Made by a program: the position numbers and the translations under genes. From Strix aluco (lineage: Eukaryota > Chordata > Aves > Strigiformes > Strigidae), in contig NC_133940.1 of assembly GCF_031877795.1 (NCBI RefSeq), positions 12,959,985 through 13,023,984 of the forward strand: 64,000 bases of DNA, read 5' to 3'. Within the stretch, counting starts at the first letter, position 1; each line of letters starts with the position of its first letter. A model generated the notes under the pieces. It was not told where the DNA came from. It made no database searches and saw nothing but the letters and a program-made list of their open reading frames with translations. Below, in pieces: positions 1 to 13,945 of this stretch.

Positions 1-3000
1 GTGAACTGGTAATAAAGTTTGATAAGTCTGTCTTATCAAACCACTTACCATATCATAGCAAGATTCTAGAAGGGCTTCAGTGCTCTAGATTAATTTCTGA
101 CACATTTCAAAGGTGGTTTTTGACATTGCATAAACAAGTGTCACCTCAAATGAATGAAAGTAATGCAAAACAATCAGTCACTGCATTGGCACTATAACAT
201 GCTGATGCAGAATTTTACTATTGGCTGCGGTTAAACAAGGCAAATGTCCAAAATTCAGAGTAATTCTTGGTGCCACACCTGCCATCCAGATAGCTCCAGA
301 CAGATGAGGTCATAGCTTGGCATCTACTTGCTTTTAGTTCATCAAGTATATTCCCAATTCCCATACCTAGTGAAGAACAGTATCCCCTTGATAGTAAGCT
401 TTCTGAGTTAGATTTGGTTAGCCAAAACATGAACCTGGTTGATGTGTTCCTACAGGATCTTCACATGCAGGTGACCAAACCAGATGTATCCTAACACTAG
501 TCACGGGACTATTTCAAGTTTAGTTTGAAGGCACTTAAGTATTAGGCTTGTGTTCCAAATACAATTGTAGCAGGTACAACTTTGGAGAAGCTTTCTCTGG
601 ACTAGTCACAGCTATTTTGTGAATTCAGTGATCAAATGGGTATTGTCTGGCTAGTGTGGATAAGGAAAAAGTATAAGTCTGTCTTCTGGCTTTCTAAGTA
701 AAATCAAGTAATTATTTTCTCCCAGTGATTCAGCTTTCTCTTTATACTACTGTTATACATGCAGGGACCATGACCCACTCATTCCAGTCCTTTGGTGTCA
801 TTTAATGAAGTTGAGGTAGTCACCTTTCTCTGGTAAAGAATATCTTGGGGTTGGTTGTTTGGAGTCAGAGGGAGCTTCTTGTCCAAATACAGTCAACTAG
901 AGCATATGAGCCTTGTTCAAGATCAAGCTCTCAAGTGTCATTTTGTATTGTGGGTTTTGTTTCTACTCCTCCAGACTGTCCTAGCCAATTGTTAAGGAGA
1001 ACTGCACAGGAGGAACTCTTCCACATTTAGTTTCTAACCTCTGGCCTTTTCTGGAGTGAGTTATAGCAAGTCCTGAGCAGGAGAGAGAGAAGCTTGATGA
1101 ACTTTTGTGACAAGAAAGTGGAGAAGGAAAAACAGCCTCCAGTAAAACAAGCATAGCATCAGACCAAATATTTATTTGGTTTGCATCTTCCTGGAAAATT
1201 CTTAGGGGGCTGCAAATTGATCAAAGTCTCTTAATGAAATTAAAATAACCTCAAAACACAGAAAGGAAAATAGAGCTTCACCTATGGTAAGACTGCTTTT
1301 TTTTGTCTTTTTTTTTTTTTTTCCCCCTTCTATGTCTGAGTCCTCTTAGGGAAGGGGGTATGTGTCTGAGACTCCCACTTAAACTGATAGACATAAGGTG
1401 AGTTTCCATCCTTAGAATGGAAGATTCACTTTGAAATCTGGGAACTGTGATTCATTTTCCACCTAAATCAAGGTAAACACAGTGTAAACCCAAGGCATGC
1501 CAGAGGCTTCTTGTGTTTGGATTCTGTTGGGTTTTTTTAAAACAGCCCTTCTGAAGCTTGCAGACCATCATGTACGTTACATAAAGGAACAATAAAAAGC
1601 AAAGCCTGTATTTCTTAAGTATAATGTGTTGCTAGTGGAACTGGTTTGATCATATGTGCACGCACCCCATTATGTTAGTTCCCCTATAATTAGAAAGCCC
1701 TCGGTGTTTAATGCATTGATGGATTCAGCAGTTCAGCTCTGGGGAACCACAAGAGTTCTCTGTGGCTGACATCCATAGTGCTTTCTCTTATAAATTCTTT
1801 GGTTTGTTTTTTTACAGACTTAAACTTTTTCTAGAGTCTTGTACTACTTACTACAAGACATCAAGGGCTATCTTAAGATGATTAAGTTGATCCATCAGAG
1901 TGTACCACTTATATGTCTAATATGAGTTTCCAAACCTGATACTATCTTCAACCCAGCTTTCTTGTAAATATTACCTTTATTCTAGCTGGGTGTGAACTGC
2001 TCCTACAACAAGCTTCAGGCTTTTACTTTATATTTGACACTTGACACTAGGTGTTTCTGCATCCTTCTCCAGTGACCTTTGAACCAGGAGTCAAACTCTA
2101 TAGCTCCTTGCCTAATTGGTGTATGAAAAGCATTACACAAGGAGCTGTTTAAATAATCTCCCCCTTTCTCTCACTGAGAGTGTGACAATGTACTTATAGA
2201 AATACTGGAAGTCAGGCATATACAGGACCTGGTTCTGTACTGGGAAGACAGGAAAAGCCTTGTCAAATGTACTCAGCTGAGCCCCACGCTTCTGTTCCAC
2301 TGTGTTTCACTTCTGGCCTGAAACCAGCTTCTACATCCAAGTTGCTGTCCACTTGCATTAAGTCAACTCAGAAGTTCTGCTTTGTGCAGCTTAGCAGAGC
2401 CTAATGCGTTCCTTCTGAGACTCAAATGTAGCCTTCTTCCTAAGCATCCTAGCATTCCCTTCAGGATATCTAAATTTTAACAAATCGGGTAAAGTAATAC
2501 AAATTGAACTGTAACAAATACGAAAACTATTTTCTTGTCTTGCCGTAGGGAGCCACAGTTCTTATTTAACTGCTTCCATGCTGCCGGTGGTTCTTGTTTA
2601 ACTCTGCCTCTGCCATGAGCCCTTATAGCATCAGTAGTATGTTATCTGTAGGAGAATCAAAGCACAGTAAACTTTTTTTTGGGAGCCCATAGTACAATAG
2701 CTGACAAAAATTGATGCACTAAAGTTTTCTTCCTCTGCTCAGGCCCACCTTACTAAAATGTAAAATTCAAATGTGTCTACAATGGTATAATGAAGAAATG
2801 AAAGGAATTTACTGGAGAAATCAGTAAAAATTGATTGCAGCTGGGAGCCAGCATGCTGTTACTCACAGTAAGCTGCTCAGTAGTGAACTGGATCCGGTAA
2901 GAGTATTAAAATTGAAGTAAATGCTTAAGCTGCTACATACAGGTGCTTATAGGAATTGATCTCACTGTTCAACTGGAAGGAACTTAAGGGAATGATGATT

Positions 3001-6000
3001 GGGTTTTAAACAAAGATTGCTTGGCACTTTTGAGATTAACCTGCTTTAATGCTTAAAAGGTAGCTAGCTAAAGAAATAAACACAACAGACAGTGCACAGG
3101 GAGCAATTTCTAAGACAAACCAGTAAGACTTGTAGATTATTGGGCTGGTTTTACCTCAGCTGAAAACAAGATCCAAAGATCAACTCTATGGACACTGGGG
3201 AGGAGGAGAGGGATGGTACTGAATCTCAGCTTCTCCAGCTGATGACGACTGAGCGCCAAGGGCTACAGCAAGCAAGCTGCATGCATCTTGGTCTCTAAGA
3301 GGACATGTACCCCAAGACTACTGTGGTTTTGCTTTAAAGTGGTAATACATGCTGCTGCTGAAATAGGCTTTCATACCTTCCCTTAGCTAGATATTCCTAT
3401 TTCTCCTCAGGGGCTTGTGTGGCCATGTTCAGAGCTGTCAGTGAACTGATCTCACTGAAAACAAGTTCCTTTGGCAACTAGGTTAGTTTTCAGCCTGGTC
3501 AGTTCCTTCATGCAAGTTATGTTGCAGCACAACTATTTGTGTAGCTGTGATAGAAACGTGGCTTAAGGTGGGAGGGACTGTTTTTCACAGCACCTGAGAC
3601 ATAGTTCCCGCCCAAAATAACTGTAAATATATTATGCTATTTTTGATGAACAGGATTATTGGGATCTACCCATTCAAATTAAGTTAAACAAATTGATTAT
3701 GAAGCTGTTCTTTAGTTATTACGTATGGTTAGTCCATGGCCTTTTAAAGGAGAACTTCAGAAGGTGCTGAGTTTACTGGGTTGTTGATCACAATGTAAGG
3801 GGTGCAACTCCAAAGACTCAGCTGGGTTGCAAGTTCCTAATATATGAACTTGTACAAGCTTGGTGCCTGGGATTCTGACAAGAACAGCTTGTAATATCCG
3901 AGCTCTGAAGGCATTTCAGATACTTTTGCCTTTGTATGCAGATACAAGAAATCCATACCCCTTACAAAGTAAGAATATCATCTTCTTGGATTCTTTGAAT
4001 GTATATTTTTGGACCTCTGAGTCTCAGAAGAAAATTATGAGTATATGTCCTCAAGATCCCTATTTCCTTCTACCTTTATCATTGTAAAATTTAGTACAGA
4101 TGTGACCCAAGCTCAGCTTTTCTTTTCACTGTTGGTTACAAGTTGCTAAGAAATAGTTAAAAATTCTCAGATTTTAATCAGTTTGTCAAGAAGAATTACA
4201 TGATTTGTGATAGTGTTTCATAAATGTTGGCCTGAACTGCACTAGTACAACTCTGTATTCTGCAAAGTTTACAACACTGGCAAGTGACCACTGACCATTA
4301 AACCTCAACTGTTTCATCTTACAAAAGTCACAGGTTATATTCTGAAGAAATCTGATGTATTTTGTGTCAGAGGGGCTTGCTTTCTTGCATTAAACTGTAT
4401 CTTTAACACTACTGTTTGTGGCTGGTTGGTGTGTTTTGAATGAGGTCTTGTTTAAATACTATAGTTATAATTATGTTAAGTTAGGCAGTGTTCTTCAAGC
4501 TGAGGAAGAATTCATGTTGACTAGTATTAGAATCTGAGTTAGCTGTTATTTTCACTCTATTGTTTAGAAAAGGAGAGAATAATATGGCTGGCTGTTGCAT
4601 CGCTTCTTCCATGCTGTACATCTTTTAATGTTACTACAGGCATTTGTACTTGAGCCTAGTTTTAAGTAGCCACCCATAGTTAACTGTCTTTAGACTCTTT
4701 CTGATGTGCACCCTTTTCATAGTAAGGGCAAGAACCAAGCGTGTGCCTCTATTGCCAGATGGTACAGCCAGGCTCCTACATGTATTTAGGTATTGAGATG
4801 GGATGTCCAACTACTGCTTTCCTGAATATTTTTTTCTCCTTCTTTTTTGAAGTCTTTTTTTCCATGAGTATACCACATCTATGTAAATAAATATCCTGGT
4901 TTCTCTTCTCATAATGTCTATTTATAAATATTTAGGTTTCAGGAAGAAATTTTAGAAATGTTAATTACTTGTGCATGCTTTGAAACTGCATCTATCCCTG
5001 ATTTCTTAAATATTTGTCACCTATTATTAGAGTACATGCAACTATGCCAATTTTTTCTGTATCCCTATTTAATTTGCTATAACTTGCTGCAGCTTAAAGC
5101 ATAATTTGAAATGTTTCCCAACTATTTCTTTCTTTCTCTTCCCCCAAGCAACAGTCATGTTCAGGCCACATCTGTGTAGCTGATAGAGGGCAATCACTTT
5201 GCCAGCTACTCTGGATTTATGACTGAGATCAGAACCTGATTCCTTGCCCATTCCCCAAGGAAATGATGGTTTATACCTGACGCATCTTTATTCTGCTGTG
5301 GAAACAATCCTGTACTTTCAAGACTGGAAGATGAGATCTGAATTGAGCTAAACCTTTTCTATTTATGTTTCTCTTTAGTAGCTTCTAGTCTGAAACAAAA
5401 AGGATCCGACTTCCTCAGTTTCTCTGTGTAAGCGAAACTGGCTAGTGACTGAGTTTTTGCATCTATAAGAAAAAACATTGCACGATATGCAGGGACTTCA
5501 ATCTCATCATATTCCTAATGATATAATGCCCTTTTTTGGCACTGACTTTTTGAGGAAGACTTTTTAACTGTCTATTCAGTTTCAGTGTGTTCTTTCAAGG
5601 CAGCAGACATTTTTTCCTGGTAAATATGTAGCATCTGAATCTTCATGAAAACAGTATATGGTGTATGCAAGGTGTACAATAGGAAGAGTCTGGAGGCAGA
5701 AGCAATGTCTGAAAGCTGTTCACATGTACAGAATCCTGTACACGATTGAAGTAGAAGACAATCAAAAATTACCACAATATCATCTGTATTCCAGAGAGCA
5801 GAATCAGCTTGGTTTCTCCCCTTACTCAACTTGCCCACGTTTCTTTCTCCCACCAATTTTTTTGATTAAAAATAGTGATGATAGTGCAGCTCTCCTCTGT
5901 AATTAGTGTGATACAGTTCCCTCGGGAAGTGTCTGGTGTAATCCCTCAGCTGTCCTCAAGCATAGTCCTTCAAATCATCTGTTCATTCTTGGGGGCAGAT

Positions 6001-8762
6001 TGCTGGTAAACTCCATAGGAGTTGTCCTGGCAACAGTTTCCTCACGCAAGGCTCTCATTGTTGCTGTTCACTTTCAAAGTGGGCTTGGAAAATATTCATT
6101 TCATAGTTTCAATAGTGCAGTTTACTAGTGTCACATGTTGTCTCACATATTCCTCTTGCATAACTCTTTGGCTTCACTTTAAAGGCCTTGACTTCCCAGT
6201 TCTCTGACTGCTTAGAGTGGAGACCTCAAAGTAGTTGCGTTTTAGAGAACAGTTCTTCAGCCTTAGATGACATGCAAGGCCAACCCTCTGCTTAAAAGAC
6301 TGTTCTAATAACCATTTGCACATGTTACTTTCTCTAACAAAAACGTGAGGAAGTGTGACCAAGTTGAAGTTAGCAGGCACTGTGCAGCCAAGCTAGCACC
6401 AGACACATCTGACATGCCTCTTGTACACAGTTGTGTTTCCTTAGTGTGCACACACAGTTCTTGCCAGAGCTTGCTCCATGGTCTGGTTCTGTCTAATGTT
6501 TTCCTTATCCGGCACTCCCAAATTCCTCATTCTGTCTCCTTCAGGGACACGTGAACCCTTTCATATCCTGGCCTGAGATAGCAACACTCCTCCACAATCT
6601 TGCTGTTCAGATGAGGTAGCGCGCCAGCAGTGTAGCTCCGTCCAAAAGTGCAGCCTGGCACTTCATGTGCAGAAAGACAGCCTAGACCCTGACTGTCAAA
6701 CTTAAGCTAGCCTCAATTTATGATGCAATTTCAGCATTCCACAGGGGAGAAAAGATGTCTATCCTGTCTGAGAGAGCAATATGTGACCTGCAGAGGAGTA
6801 TGTTTACATGTTAATTAATAGGAAACCAGCTTTAGCAGACTAGTTAATGAGCTGTCCGTTCCTATCCAAGGAATCCTTCTGAGTCTCACTGTATAGGTAG
6901 GATGAAGTACAACTTAGTTGTTTCCTCTGTAAGGTTGCAGCTTGTGCTTGCATACAGCCTTTAATCTCTCATCCAAAAGGTTTTCCTCTTGGTTTTCCAA
7001 GGAAGCAGTATAGCAAGTACTGGAAAAGAAGAGAAGCCCTGTTACTTTCACTGAAAATTTTTGTGAGATATCAGCATCTTGTAAATGTTTTCAGTGCAAC
7101 TTACAAGTTCCTGCTCCCCACAGTGAAATGCAGAGCACCTACCTAAGCAGTACAGTGAGGATATTGGGATTTAACAATGAGACTTAACACTGCTATCATA
7201 CTGAATACCTGCTGTCATGCTCAGCATATGCAGCTGCTTATGGAAAATAAAGAGGAGATGAGCAAAGCCTTAATATTGCCTTTTGCATATTGCCCTTAAG
7301 GCTACAGTTAAATGCTTCTGCCTGCTTGCAATCCCCAGTCTTCGGTTCTCTGTTGCTGTCTTCTGAAGGCGTGAGATTGCTGGTTTGGTTCTTTTGCCTG
7401 ACTGAGGAGAGCTAGGCAGGCCCTCCCAAGTTCCCAGAGTGCCATAGTTGGTAGACTGCCAGATAATAGATGGGGGAGCTACTACTCCCATTCTTGCTGA
7501 AGCAGTACAAGAAAATAAAAATTCAGGATGAATTGACTCAAAGAGAATGTGCAAAAGCCTGCACAACTCTAACCTAGTGATTAAGGTGCTTGTTAGGATG
7601 GAACACTTCTTTGGCAGTTTCTGTAGTTGTCGTCAAAAAACAATTGGGGTAAATAAACAGAAGGGTTTTTTGCAGGTAGGAACCAAACCTACCAAGCCAA
7701 CCAAACCTATCTGTAGAGCAATAAGGAATAATGCTGAACTACAGCCTGTTTCATAAGGAGTTATATGTACTGATTGATGTAACAGAGCCGAGGAAAATAT
7801 CTGTTTACGTAGTTGAAAAGTGTACAGTAATATATATATCTGCACAAAAAGGTGTATTCTGGTATTTCCTAACTTTTCTGTACCAATTCAAATTTAGTAT
7901 TTACTGATTTTTGTGATTCTATGGCATACAATGAATAAAAGTAAATATTTTATGGAAGTGCAGCTATGTATACTCTGAAACTGCAGGTAAATGACATTGT
8001 TAACTAACACTAACAAGTTAGAGGGTGGTTTATGATGCTATATGGGATTTGTTACGCTGCTGATAGGCTATCATAGCCAATCATTCCAACAATATTTAGC
8101 AAAATATGGTTGCTGCTTGACAGCTTATGATTTTAGCAGGAGGTGACAGATAAAAGGAAAAAGAAACCTTATTTCTTTGCGGTCTGTATCTGTCTCACTT
8201 GATTTAGATTGTAAACACTTTAGGCTGGAACCCTGTTTTCTGTATTTGTACAAGGTTTAGCCTACAGCACATGACCAGGATCTTAGTTGCTTTTATATTA
8301 CAAATTATAATCTTGCATCTGTGAAATAATAAACAACAGTTATACTATAGCAACAATCTACACCCTTCTGAGAGTTTTTATGGGTATCGCAGCAGAGGTG
8401 AGTTTTTGGGAGAGATTTAGTAACAAATAAATCTATGCTTTTATAGGAAGAGGAGAGAGTTCTATGTATTTAAGCAGCACAGGAGAAAAAGATGGTTGAA
8501 TTATTTTGGTAAATAGGTGACTTAAATACTGGATAAACATTCTATGAAACCTGTTCAAGTGGTGCAATTAAAGGCAATGTATGTGTATGCTCAGGAATTT
8601 CTGTAGCTAAGCAGGTGAGATGTTTACTCACAGCATTACTTTGGTTTTCTGTATGATGACTTCCTCCAGAAAACCAGAAAGATAATGTGTTTTCTGAATT
8701 TTTCTATCATAACTTGTGCTTTTGTGATGTTACACCTCCACCACCACCTATTCTTTTTGTAG
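1..8762 (+). other. COL4A5: End of COL4A5 intron 2 (no exon found)
   Basis: AT-rich sequence upstream of exon 3. I searched it for the expected second exon (cysteine-rich CYGCSPGSKCDC-type segment ending in a Gly-Ile-Lys-Gly-Glu-Lys stretch) and did not find it, so the boundary with exon 2 lies left of the window. A T-rich run lies near 1291-1323, and an old SINE tail is annotated at 8180-8315. Open frames here are under 100 codons and resemble no protein I know. Confidence 0.8.
8180..8315 (+). mobile_element. Ancient amniote SINE relic (MIR-like tail)
   Basis: The stretch starting at 8201 (TTTAGATTGTAAACACTTTA, followed by a TCTGTATTTGTACA block and an AGCACATGACCAGGATC block) follows the order of the 3' tail of old amniote tRNA-derived SINEs: a TTAGATTGTAAGCTCTTTGG motif, then TGTTTGTACAGC, then GCACAATGGGG and TCCTGGTC. 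It is heavily diverged, with no target-site duplication visible. Recognition is by eye from remembered consensus, so the family name is tentative. Confidence 0.5.
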
Positions 8763-8882
<120 letters not shown>

Positions 8883-10040
8883 TAGCATTAGCTTGCTTTG
8901 TAGTGCTGATCCTAAGTCATTGCAGAACTCCTGAATATCGTTGGTTTAATAGTCAAAATCTTCAGATGTTGGAATATGACATAGGTTGGTTGGTTTGAAT
9001 AGTCAACCAGAGGAAAAAGATAGCTCTAAGTTTCTTATTCTTCACCTACAGACATGCTTGCAAACACTACATGCACGTTTGTATCCTTTCACTAGGTGCT
9101 GCAGATTAAGGTCAAAGAACAGGTTTGACAAGGTGCTGTAATGTAGTTTTATTAGTCCTTGCAGTAATGCACTCCATCGCTTAATTTACTGATAAGAGTG
9201 GCTGTCAGCTGCCCGGAGGGGTCCTACCACATAGGTAAATTGTTGTTTGCACCTGGTGGCATTCCTGGGCTGGTTTTGGGTGAGGCAATGCAAATGAAGA
9301 CCTCACTGAACCTATGCACAGACAACTGAGGGGTTTCAGTTTATTTTTATTTGGTACTGAATTGCATCATTATGCTCAGATGGTGTAATACAGCATTAAC
9401 ATGTTGAAAAGCCTTCCTCTGGATGCATTTATGTTTAATATGCACAAGATGATCCAAGATCTGCCATTGCTTTTGCAAATGCTCACAGTAACTAACAGAA
9501 GTACATCCAAAAAAAGCAAAGAAAAAAATAGGTGATAAGAAAAAAATGAAAGTATGCACTAAAAGAAAAGCCTAATTGGATATAACAAGAGTGAAACATC
9601 AGGAGGGGTCTTGGACTAGAAACGTTGATTATATTTTGATACAGAGTTCTGTATTATCATAATAAAAAATAATAATGGTACAGCATCATTCACATTTAAT
9701 CTGGTATATATTGTTTTGCCCACAAGAGGTCACTGTAGGATATTTGATGAAAGCAGGTATCTGCTTATAAGCAGTCTTAAATAGCTTTGATTTTTTTACA
9801 AACATTTCTTCTAAGTCATGGTTTATCGGCTGTAACAAATACTTTTCAATTCAAAGTCCAATGCCCAAACTAAACTAATTCTGAACCCTTTTACTCAGGA
9901 AATGATGACTAATATAACTTTCAGTCCACTTAATATAAACATGTAGAAGAAATTTTATCATGCTTACAGTTTAATATGATAGAAAGGCAGACTGCAAACT
10001 TGTGTGGGTTTTTTTTTGTTTGTTGGCTTGGTTTTTTTAG

Positions 10041-10085
10041 GGTGATGATGGACTTCCAGGGCCTATTGGACCCAAAGGAATCAGA
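10041..10085 (+). CDS. COL4A5: COL4A5 exon 4 (45 nt, codons ~78-92)
   Basis: Fifteen codons, GDDGLPGPIGPKGIR, phase 0/0, acceptor after a T-run (TTTTTTTAG) and donor AGA|GTAAGT. Pure Gly-X-Y. The PKGIR ending matches the human exon and fixes the donor, because AG occurs twice at the border. Confidence 0.96.
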
Positions 10086-10840
10086 GTAAGTATTGGTGCA
10101 GTTTTAGGGTGATATATTGAAATTATGGATAAAGACTGCCAGGCATTGAATGGGTCCTCACAGAAGTGGTGATTTATAGGGGGGGCAAAATTAACTTCTA
10201 TCTGAAGAGTAATTTATCTACCAGCTAGAAAATATTGTATTACTTTTTATAAGTAATATAAGATTGCATAAGTAATACAGTCTTACATACTACTTGTATC
10301 ACTTTCATAAACTCACTAGGGAGAGTAGCTCCAGTACTTATTTAATCTGTTTTGCTGTACAGGACCTAAACAAGTGCCAGTAACTTTGCTTCAGTTTATT
10401 CTGAAGTAGACACAGTATATGTAGGGTCGATATGGGAGAGGTTGATTTGTCTGGAAATCCTTTAGGCTTTGTGCCTTTGCTTTTTTCTTTTTGTCAGACC
10501 CCTCAGCTGGTGACAGTTGATGCATCTCTGACTTCACTGGGACACATCCATTTTCCATACCATGAGTGTTCACTTATTTTCTCTATATATCTGCATACTA
10601 TTACTTCAATTGTTCTGCATTGTCTTCTCTATGTTTTGGTGAATATTTCCCTGAAAGAACGGTAAGAACCTTGATGGCTGTCCAGCATAGCATTCTTTTT
10701 TTACAGGTGTTTCAGATGTTTCTGTTTTTCTTTACTTACATATGCACAAATAGGTTACATTTAGTAAAATCTCAGTAAACCCTTTTGCACATTCATTCGT
10801 ACCATACTGTTTAAAACACATGTGGTTAATTTCCTTCTAG

Positions 10841-10885
10841 GGACCGCCAGGGCTTCCAGGATTTCCAGGAACACCAGGACTTCCT
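10841..10885 (+). CDS. COL4A5: COL4A5 exon 5 (45 nt, codons ~93-107)
   Basis: Fifteen codons, [15 protein letters not shown], phase 0/0, acceptor TTCCTTCTAG, donor CCT|GTGAGT. Same length as exon 4, typical of the small 9-multiple exons of the amino-terminal half of collagen IV genes. Triple-helical segment with no interruption. Confidence 0.96.
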
Positions 10886-10991
10886 GTGAGTAGTAATGGG
10901 CTTTATAGATACAAATCTGTTCACTTGTGTCTTTCAGGCCCAGAAGAGCATCCTACAAGCTAACTCTTCTTTCCTCTTTTCCACTTTAAAG

Positions 10992-11054
10992 GGGTTACCA
11001 GGGCAAGATGGGCCACCAGGACCTCAGGGTATCCCAGGATGCAATGGAACAAAG
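10992..11054 (+). CDS. COL4A5: COL4A5 exon 6 (63 nt, codons ~108-128)
   Basis: Twenty-one codons beginning [10 protein letters not shown] and ending PGCNGTK, phase 0/0. It contains a Cys at an X position in GCNG plus an N-glycosylation sequon (NGT), both also present in human COL4A5. The intron upstream is only 106 nt. The acceptor is TTTAAAG and the donor AAG|GTGGAA, a weak match to consensus at +4. Confidence 0.95.
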
Positions 11055-11801
11055 GTGGAATCCCTTAAAAATTCTTAACAATGCAACAAGAATATGATAA
11101 AGAGTTCTTGTTCTCCTAGCTGTAGCCAACAGGTTTAGCTTATTATGTGCAGCAGTACTTGCTGTTACTGAGTTGTGTGGGTAATTCCAAGATAATTCAG
11201 ACTTACGCATCTGAGAGAAGGGGTCATGGTCTGGTACTTAAAGCACAAGTTTTGCCAGAAATTGTCAGCACCAAGACACAACATTTATACTCTGCAGCCA
11301 ATGTAGTTAAATTCTTTGTTCCAATCCTTAATTTTATAGCTAACAACTGAGAGGAGTGTCTGATAATTAGATCCTATACTGCATCTCATCTTTGTGGTAG
11401 ACTCTTGCTACAGAGGAAAGCTCATTACCTAACAGTGGGTCTTTTTAGTTATTAATTTTTAATAATATCGCATTCAAAATTCAGTATCCTTGTTGGAAAG
11501 GAGTCACTTTCATTCTCACATGTTACTTAACAGCTTCACGTTATGATCTTTCTATAAGAGAAGCTGATCTTCTGTAGCACTCAAGTGTGTTTTCCATCTC
11601 TGTAGTATAGTACTTTGCCTGGAAGTACGTAGAAATGTTTGAATGTGGAAAGTTCTGTTTCAATCAGTTGCGTGATTTAACAAACTGTTTATTCTATAGC
11701 TTGTTGCAATACAATTTGCTACTCTGGAGTCATAAGCTAACAATGAAACTGGACTTCTCAGTCAAAATTTGTTTATTTGTTTTTGTTACATTTTGGTTTA
11801 G

Positions 11802-11924
<123 letters not shown>

Positions 11925-12606
11925 TGAAAGACTACTTAGATCTGTGAAAGATTAGATAAATATCAGCCTCTTTTTGCAGTTGTTCTTTTAATAAATAAGA
12001 ATCTATTACATTTTATGGTTAATCAGAATATTTTAGATGTCCAATAAAAGTAAGCTTTTCTGCTGCATGCTGTGGTAAAGCTAATAAAAAGCCCTTTGAA
12101 TTCTCACATGCTGAGATGCTTTGCCACCTGCAGAAAAGTACAAATACATGCTTATGTGTCAGAGAAGTAAGATTTTGTTACTGTCATCTGTTACATCTGA
12201 AGAGTCTTACTGGTGATTAATGGGGCAGATAAGAGACAGCATAGGGTGTTTTCATTATAAAACACAGGGATGTGCAGCAAAGTGACTGTCAGAACCAAAG
12301 TACAAACAGAAGGAAATGTAGCAGACAGCATGGATAATAGGAGGTGATAAAGACACGAATTGCTAGGAAATGGAAATGTAGTCCCTTTAATGCTCAACAT
12401 TCACTGTGAAAGTACTTCTCTAATTTTTCTGTTTGATTCTGAAGATCGTAAAAAATTTATTTTCTCTGGTTTCATATATTTTTTTTTTAGATTACTATCT
12501 TTAATGCTTGCCTCATGGTGTAGATCTGATTAGTGGTTTCCAAATAACATACCAATGATTTATTTCTATTGATATTTCTTTTAATTTTTGTTTCTTTTAA
12601 ACAAAG

Positions 12607-12633
12607 GGACCCCCTGGTCTGCCAGGTATGAAG
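12607..12633 (+). CDS. COL4A5: COL4A5 exon 8 (27 nt, codons ~147-155)
   Basis: A nine-codon exon, GPPGLPGMK, phase 0/0, acceptor TTTTAAACAAAG, donor AAG|GTAAGT. It is the shortest constitutive exon here, and equals the 27-nt exon 8 I recall for human COL4A5. Skipping would keep frame. Confidence 0.94.
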
Positions 12634-13864
12634 GTAAGTATTCTGTACTCGCACACTGAAGTACTAACCAGGTATGGGTGTGCAGTGTGATCTGGCATAA
12701 GTAACCTGCTTGCTTTTATGCATGACCATGTGCATCCACTGGAATTTGGAGTGACATTCTGGAGAAAGCTTAGTGTTTCTCAGTCACTCCAGTGTAACTA
12801 ACTGGAAATTCTCAGTAGCTTTACTTAGTTTGGATCAGAAGTTCCAAAAGTAGCAGACTGTTTTCTGAAGCTCATTTCTGTGGGAGTGTGAGGGACAGTG
12901 TTTGTGTTGTGAGGCATCAAGTTAGCAAAATGCCTACAAACACCCAAATGCACCACTAGTCTATGTGTGCATGCTTAAGAACACTACTAGAGACTAAACA
13001 ATAATAACTTAAAATATCCAGTGACAAGAATAGTGCAACATCTTATGTTCCTTTTGGAAGCATGCTTTTTACTGTATAGATTACTACATGGATGGCTTTT
13101 TCTCCCAATCTAAATAGTCTCATAATCTGATTTTGGACCTTAAGGACCCCTTTTATTTTTTAAGGGTTTTTTTGTTGTATCCTTGATCTATTTGAGTATG
13201 GGCCAAGACATCAGTTTTCATTCAAATCTATTTGAAAGGAAACTTGACCCGCAGACATATTCCAATAAACTCCTGAGAGGACAGCATAACACTGGTGCTG
13301 GGAAATTGTGACTATTAAGCTGAATTGTTTTTCTCGGCTCCTTTTCTTCCCAATTGTTTTAAAGATTTTAAAAGGCAAGCTGATCAGAACATAATTTTAA
13401 AACAAAGATCTTTCCTGAAATTGGTAAGAAATTGTGCTTCAAATAGAACATGAAGCATAGCTAGTATAACAGCATACTCAGCATTAAAATCATGGGGTGG
13501 GACATTGGAAAAAGCTGAACAAGCCTTTTGTTGCATCCTATCCACTGCTTTCACATGGAGCTAGAATGTCTCTTTTTGTGAAGCATTTTTATTTCAATCC
13601 CCCAATCTTTTGGAATCTAAATCAATGCTGATATATTTGTACATTAAAAAAAGAGAGCTTTTAATAGTTGGTAGTTTAGCCATTTAAAGAATCCGCATTT
13701 CTCCTAAAAAGAGCTATTCTTGGAGAATCTATTATTTGTATTAAAGAGTACTGCTAGGGTGTAGCATAACTCAGAGTCTTAAGAGACAGTGTCCTTTGGA
13801 GTCAGAATGGTAATAAAGAATTGTAAAATGTGCTGTTAATTAAAGTCAGCTCTCTTTCTTCTAG

Positions 13865-13945
13865 GGTGAAGCAGGTGAAATAATTACATCCTCGTTGCCA
13901 GGACAGAAGGGTGACCCAGGATTTCCAGGTCTTCCAGGGATACCT
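13865..13945 (+). CDS. COL4A5: COL4A5 exon 9 (81 nt, codons ~156-182)
   Basis: Twenty-seven codons. After GEAG the repeat is broken by a non-collagenous EIITSSLP stretch before [10 protein letters not shown] resumes; this is a conserved helix interruption of alpha-5 (human GSIIMSSLPG). Phase 0/0, acceptor CTTTCTTCTAG, donor CCT|GTAAGT. Confidence 0.96.

Noticed and set aside
1..8762. Search for exon 2 (cysteine-rich 7S start) or an alternative promoter
   Set aside because: No CxxC-rich 60-nt segment ending in a GEK-type codon series before a donor was found, nor a CpG-rich promoter-like block.
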